This document shows positions 35,872-44,002 of a DNA stretch of 64,000 nucleotides, piece by piece. The position numbers and the translations under genes were made by a program. The notes under the pieces were generated by a model. The model was not told the DNA's origin. It saw only the letters and a program-made list of their open reading frames with translations, and did not search any database. Location: contig CALFMO010000067.1 in assembly GCA_937879855.1 (NCBI GenBank), positions 185,265 to 249,264 of the forward strand, given 5' to 3'. The first letter of the stretch is position 1, and the number at the start of each line of letters is the position of its first letter. This DNA is from an uncultured Acidobacteriaceae bacterium. GTDB lineage: Bacteria > Acidobacteriota > Terriglobia > Terriglobales > Acidobacteriaceae.

Positions 35872-38157
35872 CTATCCTACCGACGCCCCCGCCCGGAATC
35901 GATTGCCGCCTCCCTCCGCGACATCCAGGCGCACTTCGCAAAGCTCTCCAATCAGGCTTCCCGCCCAGCGGTACACGTTGTGTTCACGCACCGTCTTGCG
36001 CATCCGCTGCATGCGCATCTGTTTCTCTTCCGGTTGCATTTCGAGCGCCGCGCGAATCGACTCCGCCGTCTGATCGATGTCGTAAGGATTCACCTGCAGG
36101 GCATCCCGCAACTCACGCGCTGCGCCGGTAAAGCAACTGAGAATGAGTACACCGCGCTCATCGTCCCGAGCCGACACGAATTCTTTCGCCACCAGATTCA
36201 TGCCATCGTGCAACGAAGTCACCAGACACAAATCGGCGGCTCGGTAGTAGTGTTGGATCTCCTCGTGGCTGTAGTGCCGGTTGAGCAAAACAATCGGCTT
36301 CCATTGACTACTCTGGAATCGCCAGTTGATGCGGTCGGCCTCCGCCTCCACCTCGGCTTGCAAGTCGTGATAACGCTTGATGTGCGTTCGGCTGGGCGCG
36401 CCAATCTGCACAAAAGTAAACACGCCCTGGTAGCTCTGATACTTTTCCAGAAAGCGCTCCACGGCCAGGAAGCGCTCCAGAATGCCCTTCGTGTAATCGA
36501 TTCTGTCGACGCCTACGCCCATGAGCGCAGCCTCAACGCCTAATGTTTTCAGAAGCGCCGCCCGTTCCTCATAGGAAGATTCGCGCGACGGGTTCGCAGG
36601 CGCATCGGCGAACTCCACGCTGATGGGAAACGGCCGCACGGAGGTGCGATGCTCAAGGCGCTGCACCGAGACATGCTCCCAATCGATGCGCGATTCCACG
36701 ATGCGGTCCACCGTTTGCAGGAAATTAGTGCAATGCGCCTGAATATGGAATCCGATCAAGTCGGCGCCCAGCAGTCCGTCCACCAACTCGCGCTGCCACG
36801 GGCAGATGCCAAAAGCCTCCGGATTCGGCCACGGGATGTGCCAGAAAATAGCCACGCGAGCGTCGGGCCTGCTCTCCTTGATCATTCGCGGCAGCAGGGC
36901 AAAGTGATAATCCTGCACCAGCACCACCGGCCTGTGGATGTCTTGCATTTCCTCCAGCAGGGCGTCGGCGAACTTCCGGTTCACTTCCTGATAATGCTTC
37001 CAGTCGCTGGCGCGGAACAAAGGCCGGGTGTGCGCGATATGGCACAGCGGCCACAGTCCCTCATTGGCAAATCCGTAGTAGTACCCTTGCTCTTCTTCTT
37101 TGGTCAGCCACACCCGGCGCAGGACATATCGCGGATCATCGGGTGGAACCAGCAGCCGGTCGTTCGCGTCCACCATGTCCATGTCGGCGTCGCCCGACCC
37201 GTGCGCCACCCAGGTGCCATCGCAGGCGCGTAGCACCGGTTCCATCGCGGTGACCAACCCGCTAGCGGGAACGTTGACTTCCACGGATTTTCCGCGCCGC
37301 ACGTGCAAGTAAGGCTCGCGGTTCGAAACCACGAACAGCCGCCCATCTTCCAGCCGCGCCCGAACGTGCACCGCCAACCGGTCGGCGGTCCACATCGACT
37401 CTCCCGTTTCGCGCAAGCGGGCTTCCAACTCGGCCGCCGAGCGCGCCACATTCAGACTTTCCGCAAAGGTCGCCACTTCCCGCGCCAGCGGACGAAACAT
37501 CTCCAGGTCCGGCACCTTGATCCGCACCACGCCCCGCCCCGTGCGCAGCGCCTTCATCCAGTTGGCGGTTCGCGCGATCGGTCCCGCGATGCTCCAGCGC
37601 ACAATCAGCAACGTAATCAGGACGATCAGAAACACATGCGCCAACGCGCTCAGGAAAGTTTCCCGCCAAATCCGCAGGCTCTCCCCTCGGATGTAGCCCG
37701 AGTCGTGCACGATCGCCAGGCTGCCGATCAGCTCGTCTCCCCGATGCAACGGCAGGGCATAGATGTGGATCGAGGCATATCCCATTCGCAGGAAAGCATC
37801 GGCGTCGTGATTTTGTTGCAGGGATTGCAGCACGATTGCCGGCGCACTCGCCATAAGCGGCTGGAGGTTAGTCGTAACTGCGATAGGATGGCCTTGCGGA
37901 TCGTAAACGGCCAATCCGGCCAGATGTTCGCGGTTGGCGAATTGCTGGACCGTGCGCTGCAGCGTAGTCTGCGCGTTCCGTTCCAGATCGCGTTCCACGT
38001 TCCGTGCCAGGCTCTCTCCCAGCACCTCGGCGCGTCGCCGCAAGTCCTTTTGCAGGCTGCGATTCAGCACCAACACTTGGTAATAGGAAGTGCACAACGA
38101 GACCAGCGTGACGCCAATAATCAGCGAGACGATCAGCCGAGCGCTTAACAATCGCAT
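35872..38157 (-). CDS. otsA: Membrane sensor (HAMP)-trehalose-6-phosphate synthase fusion
   Basis: A 761-residue fusion. Residues 8-27 are a membrane helix, about 30-165 an extracytoplasmic Cache-like region (LAGLAVYDPQGHPIAVTTN; GDELIGSLAIVHDSG), 168-190 a second helix (LSALAHVFLIVLITLLIVRW), and about 190-245 a HAMP-like linker (IAGPIARTANWMKALRTG). From about 272 a complete GT20 domain follows: RLFVVSNREP, VQDYHFALLPRMI, FWHIPWPNPEAF, GVDRIDYTKGILERF, HDGMNLVAKEFV. It makes trehalose 6-phosphate from UDP- or other NDP-glucose and glucose 6-phosphate. No OtsB phosphatase is present. The layout implies that an external signal tunes the synthase. Confidence 0.9.
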   Translation of the reverse strand: MRLLSARLIVSLIIGVTLVSLCTSYYQVLVLNRSLQKDLRRRAEVLGESLARNVERDLERNAQTTLQRTVQQFANREHLAGLAVYDPQGHPIAVTTNLQPLMASAPAIVLQSLQQNHDADAFLRMGYASIHIYALPLHRGDELIGSLAIVHDSGYIRGESLRIWRETFLSALAHVFLIVLITLLIVRWSIAGPIARTANWMKALRTGRGVVRIKVPDLEMFRPLAREVATFAESLNVARSAAELEARLRETGESMWTADRLAVHVRARLEDGRLFVVSNREPYLHVRRGKSVEVNVPASGLVTAMEPVLRACDGTWVAHGSGDADMDMVDANDRLLVPPDDPRYVLRRVWLTKEEEQGYYYGFANEGLWPLCHIAHTRPLFRASDWKHYQEVNRKFADALLEEMQDIHRPVVLVQDYHFALLPRMIKESRPDARVAIFWHIPWPNPEAFGICPWQRELVDGLLGADLIGFHIQAHCTNFLQTVDRIVESRIDWEHVSVQRLEHRTSVRPFPISVEFADAPANPSRESSYEERAALLKTLGVEAALMGVGVDRIDYTKGILERFLAVERFLEKYQSYQGVFTFVQIGAPSRTHIKRYHDLQAEVEAEADRINWRFQSSQWKPIVLLNRHYSHEEIQHYYRAADLCLVTSLHDGMNLVAKEFVSARDDERGVLILSCFTGAARELRDALQVNPYDIDQTAESIRAALEMQPEEKQMRMQRMRKTVREHNVYRWAGSLIGELCEVRLDVAEGGGNRFRAGASVG

Positions 38158-38503
38158 CTGATGCGTCCTCCGAACGGGGCGCTCTCACTCCAACGTTGGA
38201 AGTAAGACGCTACTCCAGGATTCCCACCACTGAACAGGAACAAGAGCCGCCAGAACAATCCGCGGCACAGTTAATTAAGAGAGGTAACCGCACACTCGAA
38301 GGGACGCAAACTTCCGCGCCCGTCGCTGCGGCGACGAAGCAACTGGCACCCTTCTGAGGACTAAAACCCTAAAAAGGTTGCACAGGATGTGCCAAACGTA
38401 ATTAATTGATTTTACAACGATTGGCTGTGAATTTCGCGATGAATAACATGTAATTCTTGCCTTCCAGGGCCTGCCCATCGCTCACCAAGCGGGCCAATCC
38501 CGA
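38158..38503. other. Leader region of the trehalose cluster
   Basis: This 346-base gap is more AT-rich than its surroundings around 38380-38460. It contains the sigma-54-like promoter at 38379-38394 and an unassigned leader of about 210 bases. No further gene is supported. Confidence 0.6.
38379..38394 (-). promoter_or_regulatory. Sigma-54-type promoter upstream of the HAMP-OtsA gene
   Basis: On the minus strand TGGCACATCCTGTGCA matches the -24/-12 consensus TGGCACG-N4-TTGCA at all but two positions, with correct GG-GC spacing. The predicted start lies about 210 bases before the otsA fusion. An enhancer-binding activator would be needed; none is in the window. Confidence 0.5.
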
Positions 38504-39937
38504 CTAGCCCCACGACAACGTGGTTACCGAATCAGCCTCCAAGGCAAGTTCGGCGCTTCGATTTTGCTGTGTCACGCTTACCGTTCGAGCCGGCCCGGAG
38601 TTCGTTACTACCAGCACTTTCTGCCCGTCAGGATTCTCGAACGCGACCTGCTCAACGCCCGCCACCTGGCAGGCGGATTCAAACCTGCGGGCTCCGCGCC
38701 GCACATTGCGCGAGAAATGCGCAAACGCCCAATACTGCCCGCTGCGCGTGATCTCCTTCGTTTGCGAATGGATCGTGACCAGCCCGCCGCACGGGAACGG
38801 CCCAAGGTTTGGCCGGCCCTTCTCATCGAGCGCCAGATTCCATCCAGCCAGCGCCTGGCACCAGTGGCGAATCGACTGCGTGAACGTCTTTCCCCACTTC
38901 GCCCAGTCGGTCGCATAGTCTGGCGCAGTGTAGTCGGGACCACCCTCCGTCCAATACAGTTGCGCCTCGGGATGCGCCTCGTGCACCTTGTCCATCATTT
39001 CCGGTGTGCCCACGTATCCGTGAAATGCCACGGCATTACAGTATTGCCGCACGGCCGGCTCGTCGAGTTCGCAAATCGCCCGGCCCCACAGATTGTAGTT
39101 ATGGTCGAGAATCCAGATCTTGGTGGAAAGGCTATTCTGCCGAAGCGCGGGACCAAGATACTTGGTGACGAATCCAATTTCGTATTCCTGCGGAAACAGG
39201 CACGCGGGCATTCGTCCGTCCTGATCGGTATCGACTTCGTTTTGCACGGTGACCGCCTGCACCGGCACGCCCTCCGCGGCATAAGCCTGCAGGAACTTCA
39301 CAAAATACTGCGCATACGGCCCGAAGTAGCGTTGCCGGATCGTACCGCCCAGCATCGATCCTCCCACCTTCATCCATCCCGGAGGGCTCCACGGCGACGA
39401 GAACAGAAACAGCTGTGGATTCGCCTTGCGCGCCTCCCGCAACATCGGCAGAACATAGGCCTGGTCGTGCGCAATGGAAAACCGCTTCATCTCAGGATCG
39501 GGTTCGCCTTCGTCGTAGCTGAAAACTTCGGTGGAATAATCGCTTGACCCGATGCAAGTGCGGCAGACATTCAGCCCCATCTCCGACGGATGGAACAGTT
39601 CGTGAAACAACTGCTCGCGGGCCGGCGCGGAAAGCTGGTTGAACATGTAGCAGGCAGCATCGGTGAAGGCCGCGCCGAAGCCGAGCATCTCCTGGTACTT
39701 CTTGCCGGGATCCAGCACGATGGCATTCTCGGTCGCCGCCGAGGCGGCGTTCTTCCACGTCAGGGAGGCCGCCGGAGCGTATCGCAGCTTGCCGCCAGTC
39801 ACGCGCACCGTAATGTCCCCGGATAGCGGAGCCGCGACGGAAGGGGTTAAAGCCGACGCAAGGTCGGTCGTGGCGGTCGCGGTCAAGCCTGCGGCGGATA
39901 ATTTCAGGAAGCTTCTTCTGGTCTGTGTGTTCGACAC
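38504..39937 (-). CDS. GH30 family glycoside hydrolase, exported
   Basis: A 477-residue GH30 (glucosylceramidase-like) enzyme. The Tat signal is TRRSFLKLSAAGL. The family segment LGFGAAFTDAACYMFNQL, the acid/base Glu in TVQNEVDTDQ and the nucleophile Glu in LYWTEGGPDY are present. The C-terminal beta domain ends in ALEADSVTTLSWG. Probable activity is on beta-glucosides or related glycans outside the cytoplasm. It is on the same strand as, and upstream of, the trehalose cluster, but separated by 346 bases. Confidence 0.92.
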   Translation of the reverse strand: MSNTQTRRSFLKLSAAGLTATATTDLASALTPSVAAPLSGDITVRVTGGKLRYAPAASLTWKNAASAATENAIVLDPGKKYQEMLGFGAAFTDAACYMFNQLSAPAREQLFHELFHPSEMGLNVCRTCIGSSDYSTEVFSYDEGEPDPEMKRFSIAHDQAYVLPMLREARKANPQLFLFSSPWSPPGWMKVGGSMLGGTIRQRYFGPYAQYFVKFLQAYAAEGVPVQAVTVQNEVDTDQDGRMPACLFPQEYEIGFVTKYLGPALRQNSLSTKIWILDHNYNLWGRAICELDEPAVRQYCNAVAFHGYVGTPEMMDKVHEAHPEAQLYWTEGGPDYTAPDYATDWAKWGKTFTQSIRHWCQALAGWNLALDEKGRPNLGPFPCGGLVTIHSQTKEITRSGQYWAFAHFSRNVRRGARRFESACQVAGVEQVAFENPDGQKVLVVTNSGPARTVSVTQQNRSAELALEADSVTTLSWG

Positions 39938-40048
39938 GGTTTTCCCCGTAAAAATCGTTCGGTGTGAGTATAGGCCCGTTACCGCCCGAGCTTCTTGTCA
40001 TTCCGACCGAAGGGAGGAATCTGCTTCTTTTCTGTCGGCGCCCGTCGC

Positions 40049-40897
40049 TTATCGTTGCGGTTCTTTTTTCCTGGGCTTGATCGCTTGCCAGTCCTCTTCT
40101 GTAAGCACGCGTCCCAGATTGCTGAATTCGCCCGCCCCTTGCAGAAACTCACCGCCATCCATGCGGATGACTTCGCCATTGATGTACCCCGATCCGTCAC
40201 TGACCAGGAACGCCGCGAGGTTCGCCAACTCTTCAATCGTTCCGAAACGGTGGAGCGGATTGCGCTCGAGCGCCAGCGTCTCAAGTTCGGGACGCGGCAA
40301 AACTCGGGAAAACGCGCCCTGCGTGGGAATCGGGCCAGGCGCAATCGCGTTCATGCGAATGCCGCGGTTGCCCCACTCCACCGCAAGGCTGCGAGTAAGG
40401 GCCTCCACGCCGGCCTTGGAAACGGCGGAGGGCACGACATAAGCCGAACCCACGGGCGCATAGGTGGCGGAGATGCTGAGCACCGTGCCGCAATGGCCCG
40501 ACTTTAGCCAGCGGCGGCCGCACGCCATGGTGCAGTTGAGCGTCCCCATGAGCACGATATTGATGACGGAGTTCCACGCGCCGGGAGAAAGTTCTTCGGA
40601 GCGGGCGATGAAGTTGCCGGCCGCGTTGTTGACCAGGATGTCGAGAGGCGCCTCGCTCCAAATGGAATCGATCATCGCGTCGACGGCATCAAGGCTGCGC
40701 ACGTCACACGGGATGGCGTGAATCGTGCCTTTTGATGAAAGCTCTGCCGCGGTATCTTCCAAAACCTCTTCGCGGCGGCCGCAAATGTGGACGGTCGCGC
40801 CGAGTTCCAGGAAGCGTTGCGCCATCCCTTTGCCCAAGCCCGTGCCGCCGCCGGTGATGAGGATTCGCTTGTTACGAAGCAGGTCGGAGCGGAACAT
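40049..40897 (-). CDS. SDR oxidoreductase, 2,4-dienoyl-CoA reductase-like
   Basis: A 282-residue short-chain dehydrogenase. The NADP-binding GGGTGLGKGMAQRF is followed by CGRREE, NNAAGNF and the active-site stretch SAYVVPSAVSKAGVEAL, in which Lys is kept and Tyr sits farther upstream than in YxxxK, as in 2,4-dienoyl-CoA reductases. The next part GIRMNAIAPGPIPTQGAF fits that group. A role in unsaturated fatty acid breakdown is likely. Confidence 0.85.
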   Translation of the reverse strand: MFRSDLLRNKRILITGGGTGLGKGMAQRFLELGATVHICGRREEVLEDTAAELSSKGTIHAIPCDVRSLDAVDAMIDSIWSEAPLDILVNNAAGNFIARSEELSPGAWNSVINIVLMGTLNCTMACGRRWLKSGHCGTVLSISATYAPVGSAYVVPSAVSKAGVEALTRSLAVEWGNRGIRMNAIAPGPIPTQGAFSRVLPRPELETLALERNPLHRFGTIEELANLAAFLVSDGSGYINGEVIRMDGGEFLQGAGEFSNLGRVLTEEDWQAIKPRKKEPQR

Positions 40898-41019
40898 GGG
40901 AAGAATCTGGCACCCGGGAAATTTACGTAAATTTGTAACTGAAAAACCTAGTCGTATCGCGCCTGATTTTCAATTACTAAATTCGCGACTTACAAAATTA
41001 GCCAATACCCAAATCGAGC

Positions 41020-41760
41020 CTATTTATTGCAGGCCACGCGGAAGCCATAGTCGGCGTACTGAAAATCTGGCGGGATGCTGGAGCGGGCGGAACAACGCGC
41101 CACTTTGATGTGGTGTCGCCAGGATCCGCCGCGAGAGGCCTTGCGGGCGGGCTTCATCGGGCTCTGTTCCGGGCCGCACGGATTCTGCTCGGGCGAAACG
41201 GCGTAGTAGTTAGGATCGTACCAGTCGCTGCACCATTCGTGGACGTTGTCGCAAATGTCGTGGAGCCCAAAGGCATTTGGAGCATAGCGCGCCACAGGCT
41301 CGGGGCCGGACTGCCAGCGCGTCGCGTAGTCGGGCAACGACTGCGGCGCAGCATCACCCCAGGGAAATTCTTTCTGTTCGAGCCCGCCGCGCGCGGCCAC
41401 TTCCCATTCCGCTTCCGTCGGCAAACGATAGGCGTGCCCCGTTTGCGAGCACAGCCACTCGCAGTATTGCGCGGCTTCGAACCACGAGACGCCAGTCACC
41501 GGTTGTTGCGGATGGTTGAAGTTCGGATCAGACCAGAAGGGCGGAACTTGCCCCGACGTCGCACGGAGAAAGTGTTCGTATTCGGCGTTGGTGACCTGCG
41601 TGGCCGCGAGCAGGAAGGCGTCCACCCAGACGCGATGAACCGGACGTTCGCAGTCCTGTCCGGTCGTGGATCCCATCAGAAACCATGCGGCCGGGATGAC
41701 GACCATCGCTGGTTCAAGGATCAAAGGCGAAGTTTCCGTTCGAGTTGGGCTGACCGTCAT
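41020..41760 (-). CDS. Formylglycine-generating-enzyme-like (SUMF1) protein
   Basis: A 246-residue protein of the FGE-sulfatase superfamily: VVIPAAWFLMGSTTG, ATQVTNAEYEHFL, PVTGVSWFEAAQYCEWL, RLPTEAEWEVAARGG, NVHEWCSDWY and RGGSWRHH...YGFRVA. True FGE cysteines for oxidation of sulfatases are not evident, and no sulfatase is adjacent, so the reaction is open. No signal peptide is seen. Confidence 0.85.
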   Translation of the reverse strand: MTVSPTRTETSPLILEPAMVVIPAAWFLMGSTTGQDCERPVHRVWVDAFLLAATQVTNAEYEHFLRATSGQVPPFWSDPNFNHPQQPVTGVSWFEAAQYCEWLCSQTGHAYRLPTEAEWEVAARGGLEQKEFPWGDAAPQSLPDYATRWQSGPEPVARYAPNAFGLHDICDNVHEWCSDWYDPNYYAVSPEQNPCGPEQSPMKPARKASRGGSWRHHIKVARCSARSSIPPDFQYADYGFRVACNK

Positions 41761-41817
41761 AACGTGCGCTTGTCTAGAAAAGTTTATCAGCGCAGGTGTC
41801 CAACGACTTAGCGCAGT

Positions 41818-42489
41818 TTAGCTGCGCAACTGTTTCACGATTGTGGCAATGTCGTTTTCTTGAAACAGGCGTATCCCCGCGATGCCTGCTGCTCCGGCCT
41901 TGAGGCAGGAATTGGCATTGGCGATAGTGATTCCGCCAAGGGCCAGAACTGGAATTTTGGTTTTGCAAGCTTCCTTAAGAAGATTGAGGCCCGTCGGTTG
42001 CGTGTCTTTCTTTTCGAACACTGGAGCGAAGACGGCGAAGGTTGCGCCGTTGCCGGCAGCTTTGGCTACTTCTTCTGGCGAGTGACAGGAGACTCCGATC
42101 AGCAGAGCTCGTGGTGAGTTTTGGCGGGCAGGAGTGCCCGCCCCACACCTGCCTACTCCACACTTCCACACTGCCATTGCGTCTTGCGGGTCGACATCGT
42201 CGGAGCGGAGGTGGACTCCGTCGGCCCCTACCGCGAGCGCGACGTCAGTACGCGAGTTGATCAGCAAAGCAGTCTTCGATTGTGCGGATTCGCGGATTAC
42301 GCGGACAGCTTCTCGCGCCAGAGATTCGAGCTCGCGGGTCGAAAGATCTTTTTCGCGGAGTTGAATGTAGTCGACGCCAGCGTGCGCAGCTTCACGGATT
42401 TTTTCGAGCAGCCGGCGACGGCGGAGGAATTCGTCACCGGGAAAGGCGCTGCGGTCGGTGATGTAATGGAGGAGCGGCTCGGCCGGCAT
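41818..42489 (-). CDS. thiE: Thiamine-phosphate synthase
   Basis: A 223-residue TIM-barrel enzyme that couples the thiazole and pyrimidine parts of thiamine. Motifs: HYITDRS, AGVDYIQLREKDLSTRE, LINSRTDVALAVGADGVHL, FAPVFEKKD and LALGGITIAN. Residues about 108-126 (WKCGVGRCGAGTPARQNSP) are an insert encoded by a palindromic repeat (42123-42148), between VHLRSDD and LIGVSCHSPEE. Confidence 0.95.
   Translation of the reverse strand: MPAEPLLHYITDRSAFPGDEFLRRRRLLEKIREAAHAGVDYIQLREKDLSTRELESLAREAVRVIRESAQSKTALLINSRTDVALAVGADGVHLRSDDVDPQDAMAVWKCGVGRCGAGTPARQNSPRALLIGVSCHSPEEVAKAAGNGATFAVFAPVFEKKDTQPTGLNLLKEACKTKIPVLALGGITIANANSCLKAGAAGIAGIRLFQENDIATIVKQLRS
42123..42148. repeat. GGCGGGCAGGAGTG palindrome inside thiE
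   Basis: GGCGGGCA-GGAG-TGCCCGCC is followed by CCACAC. A 25-base copy with one change lies inside prmC (5881-5905). Both are translated in frame. Confidence 0.85.
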
Positions 42490-42575
42490 TGGTTGCAGTC
42501 TATTGCATGCCCGCTATGGATTAAACCATCCACCACAAAGGGCACCGAGGTCCCCAGAGCAAGACCGCAATCTTC

Positions 42576-43454
42576 TTAAGGCCTCGTCTTGGCAATCTCC
42601 GGCAGGACTTCGCCTTCTTTCTTGGGCGCCCCGCCTAGATGGTATTTCGTCAATCCATCGCGCAAAAATTCGAAGGCGTCTTCGGGGCTGTCCACCAGTT
42701 TGAATTGGTAGACATCTTCAGGTGCGATGGTGCCTGCATCGACGAAGGCCTGGAAGTTGATGACGCGGTTCCAGTATTCACTGCCGTAGATGACTACCAG
42801 AATTTTTTTGGCCAGCTTATCGGTTTGCGCCAGCGTGAGGATTTCAAAAAGCTCGTCCATAGTTCCGAATCCGCCGGGGAAGATGACCAGTGCCTTGGCC
42901 AGATAGGCGAACCAGAATTTGCGCATGAAGAAGTAGTGGAACTGAAAGTTCAGAGCGGGAGTGATGTAGCGGTTCGGGCTCTGCTCGAAGGGAAGCTGGA
43001 TGTTCAAGCCAATGGTTTTTCCACCGGCTTCGTGAGCACCAAGGTTGGCGGCTTCCATGATGCCGGGACCGCCGCCGGTGGTTACCACGAATCGGCGGCG
43101 CCGAGCGGGAATTTGAATCGACCATTTGGTCAGCATGTGAGCCAACTGGCGCGCGTCTTCGTAGTAGCGGGCCATGTCGACCGCTGCCTGTGCGAGTTTC
43201 AGATCTTTTTCTAGTTTCGCGGCGGGCATGGCCGCGTGATTTTGCTTGAGCGCAGCCAGCGTCTTCGCGGCATCTTTCTGTCCCTGAAACCGGGCAGAGC
43301 CGAAAAACACAACCGTATCTTGAATCTGCTCGCGGCGGAAGCGCGCCAGCGGCTCCTGATATTCCGCCAGAATGCGCAGGATGCGACCGTCCGGGCTGTT
43401 GAGGAAGGCTGGATTTTCGTACGCCACGGGCGCGGATTTGAGGTGGTCAGTCAT
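42576..43454 (-). CDS. LOG family protein (Rossmann-fold nucleotide-binding)
   Basis: A 292-residue LOG/TIGR00730-like protein. Diagnostic motifs are VTTGGGPGIMEAANLGA and IFPGGFGTMDELFE (the PGGxGTxxE site). Plant LOG enzymes release cytokinin bases from nucleotides; bacterial members cleave nucleoside monophosphates. The N-terminal ~60 residues are extra relative to the short form. Confidence 0.88.
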   Translation of the reverse strand: MTDHLKSAPVAYENPAFLNSPDGRILRILAEYQEPLARFRREQIQDTVVFFGSARFQGQKDAAKTLAALKQNHAAMPAAKLEKDLKLAQAAVDMARYYEDARQLAHMLTKWSIQIPARRRRFVVTTGGGPGIMEAANLGAHEAGGKTIGLNIQLPFEQSPNRYITPALNFQFHYFFMRKFWFAYLAKALVIFPGGFGTMDELFEILTLAQTDKLAKKILVVIYGSEYWNRVINFQAFVDAGTIAPEDVYQFKLVDSPEDAFEFLRDGLTKYHLGGAPKKEGEVLPEIAKTRP

Positions 43455-43538
43455 AAGTCGAAACTCGCAAAAGTTCTGGTGCGAAGCGCAGGCACCGGTG
43501 TACTGGCGCGGCCATTTTGAGAAAACCCAGGCTCGCCG

Positions 43539-43910
43539 CTATTGCTGTTCGTGGTAGTGGAGCGCCTCCCAGAATCCAATCCAAATATCAAGCAGGCCTA
43601 AGCCGCTGCAAAGGCCGCGGAAGAATCCGTTGGAAACTACCGAGCGGAGCGCGGGAAATGAAAGCAACAGGTAGTTGTCGGTCCACTCCGGCGTCCAGGG
43701 CAGAATAATCAGCAGCACCCCAGCCACCGCGCTTACCAACACAAAAAGAAACACAGAGAGGCGATGCATCCACACTTGCAGGCTGCTTGGTTCGGCATGC
43801 TGTGCGGGTTGTTCTGGAGGTTCCATAAGCGCGGCATGCGTCGAGGACGGCCGCGGATCAGGCTCTGGCGCTTTTCCCGGCGCGCCGGAGAAGGGCGTTG
43901 GATCGCTCAT
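43539..43910 (-). CDS. Hypothetical membrane protein
   Basis: A 123-residue protein of unknown function. A Pro-rich N-terminal ~45 residues is followed by a hydrophobic segment (LSVFLFVLVSAVAGVLLIILPW) and a weaker second one (GFFRGLCSGLGLLDIWIGFWEAL). It lies between the LOG and TPR genes on the same strand. Confidence 0.65.
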   Translation of the reverse strand: MSDPTPFSGAPGKAPEPDPRPSSTHAALMEPPEQPAQHAEPSSLQVWMHRLSVFLFVLVSAVAGVLLIILPWTPEWTDNYLLLSFPALRSVVSNGFFRGLCSGLGLLDIWIGFWEALHYHEQQ

Positions 43911-44002
43911 CCGCAGCTCCGGGAACAGATGGCCGGATCAGTAAGGCAGCTCGCGCTGGGCCCCGCGCAGAACAAGTTGGGGAGGAAAGCCATCGGGCTA
44001 TT

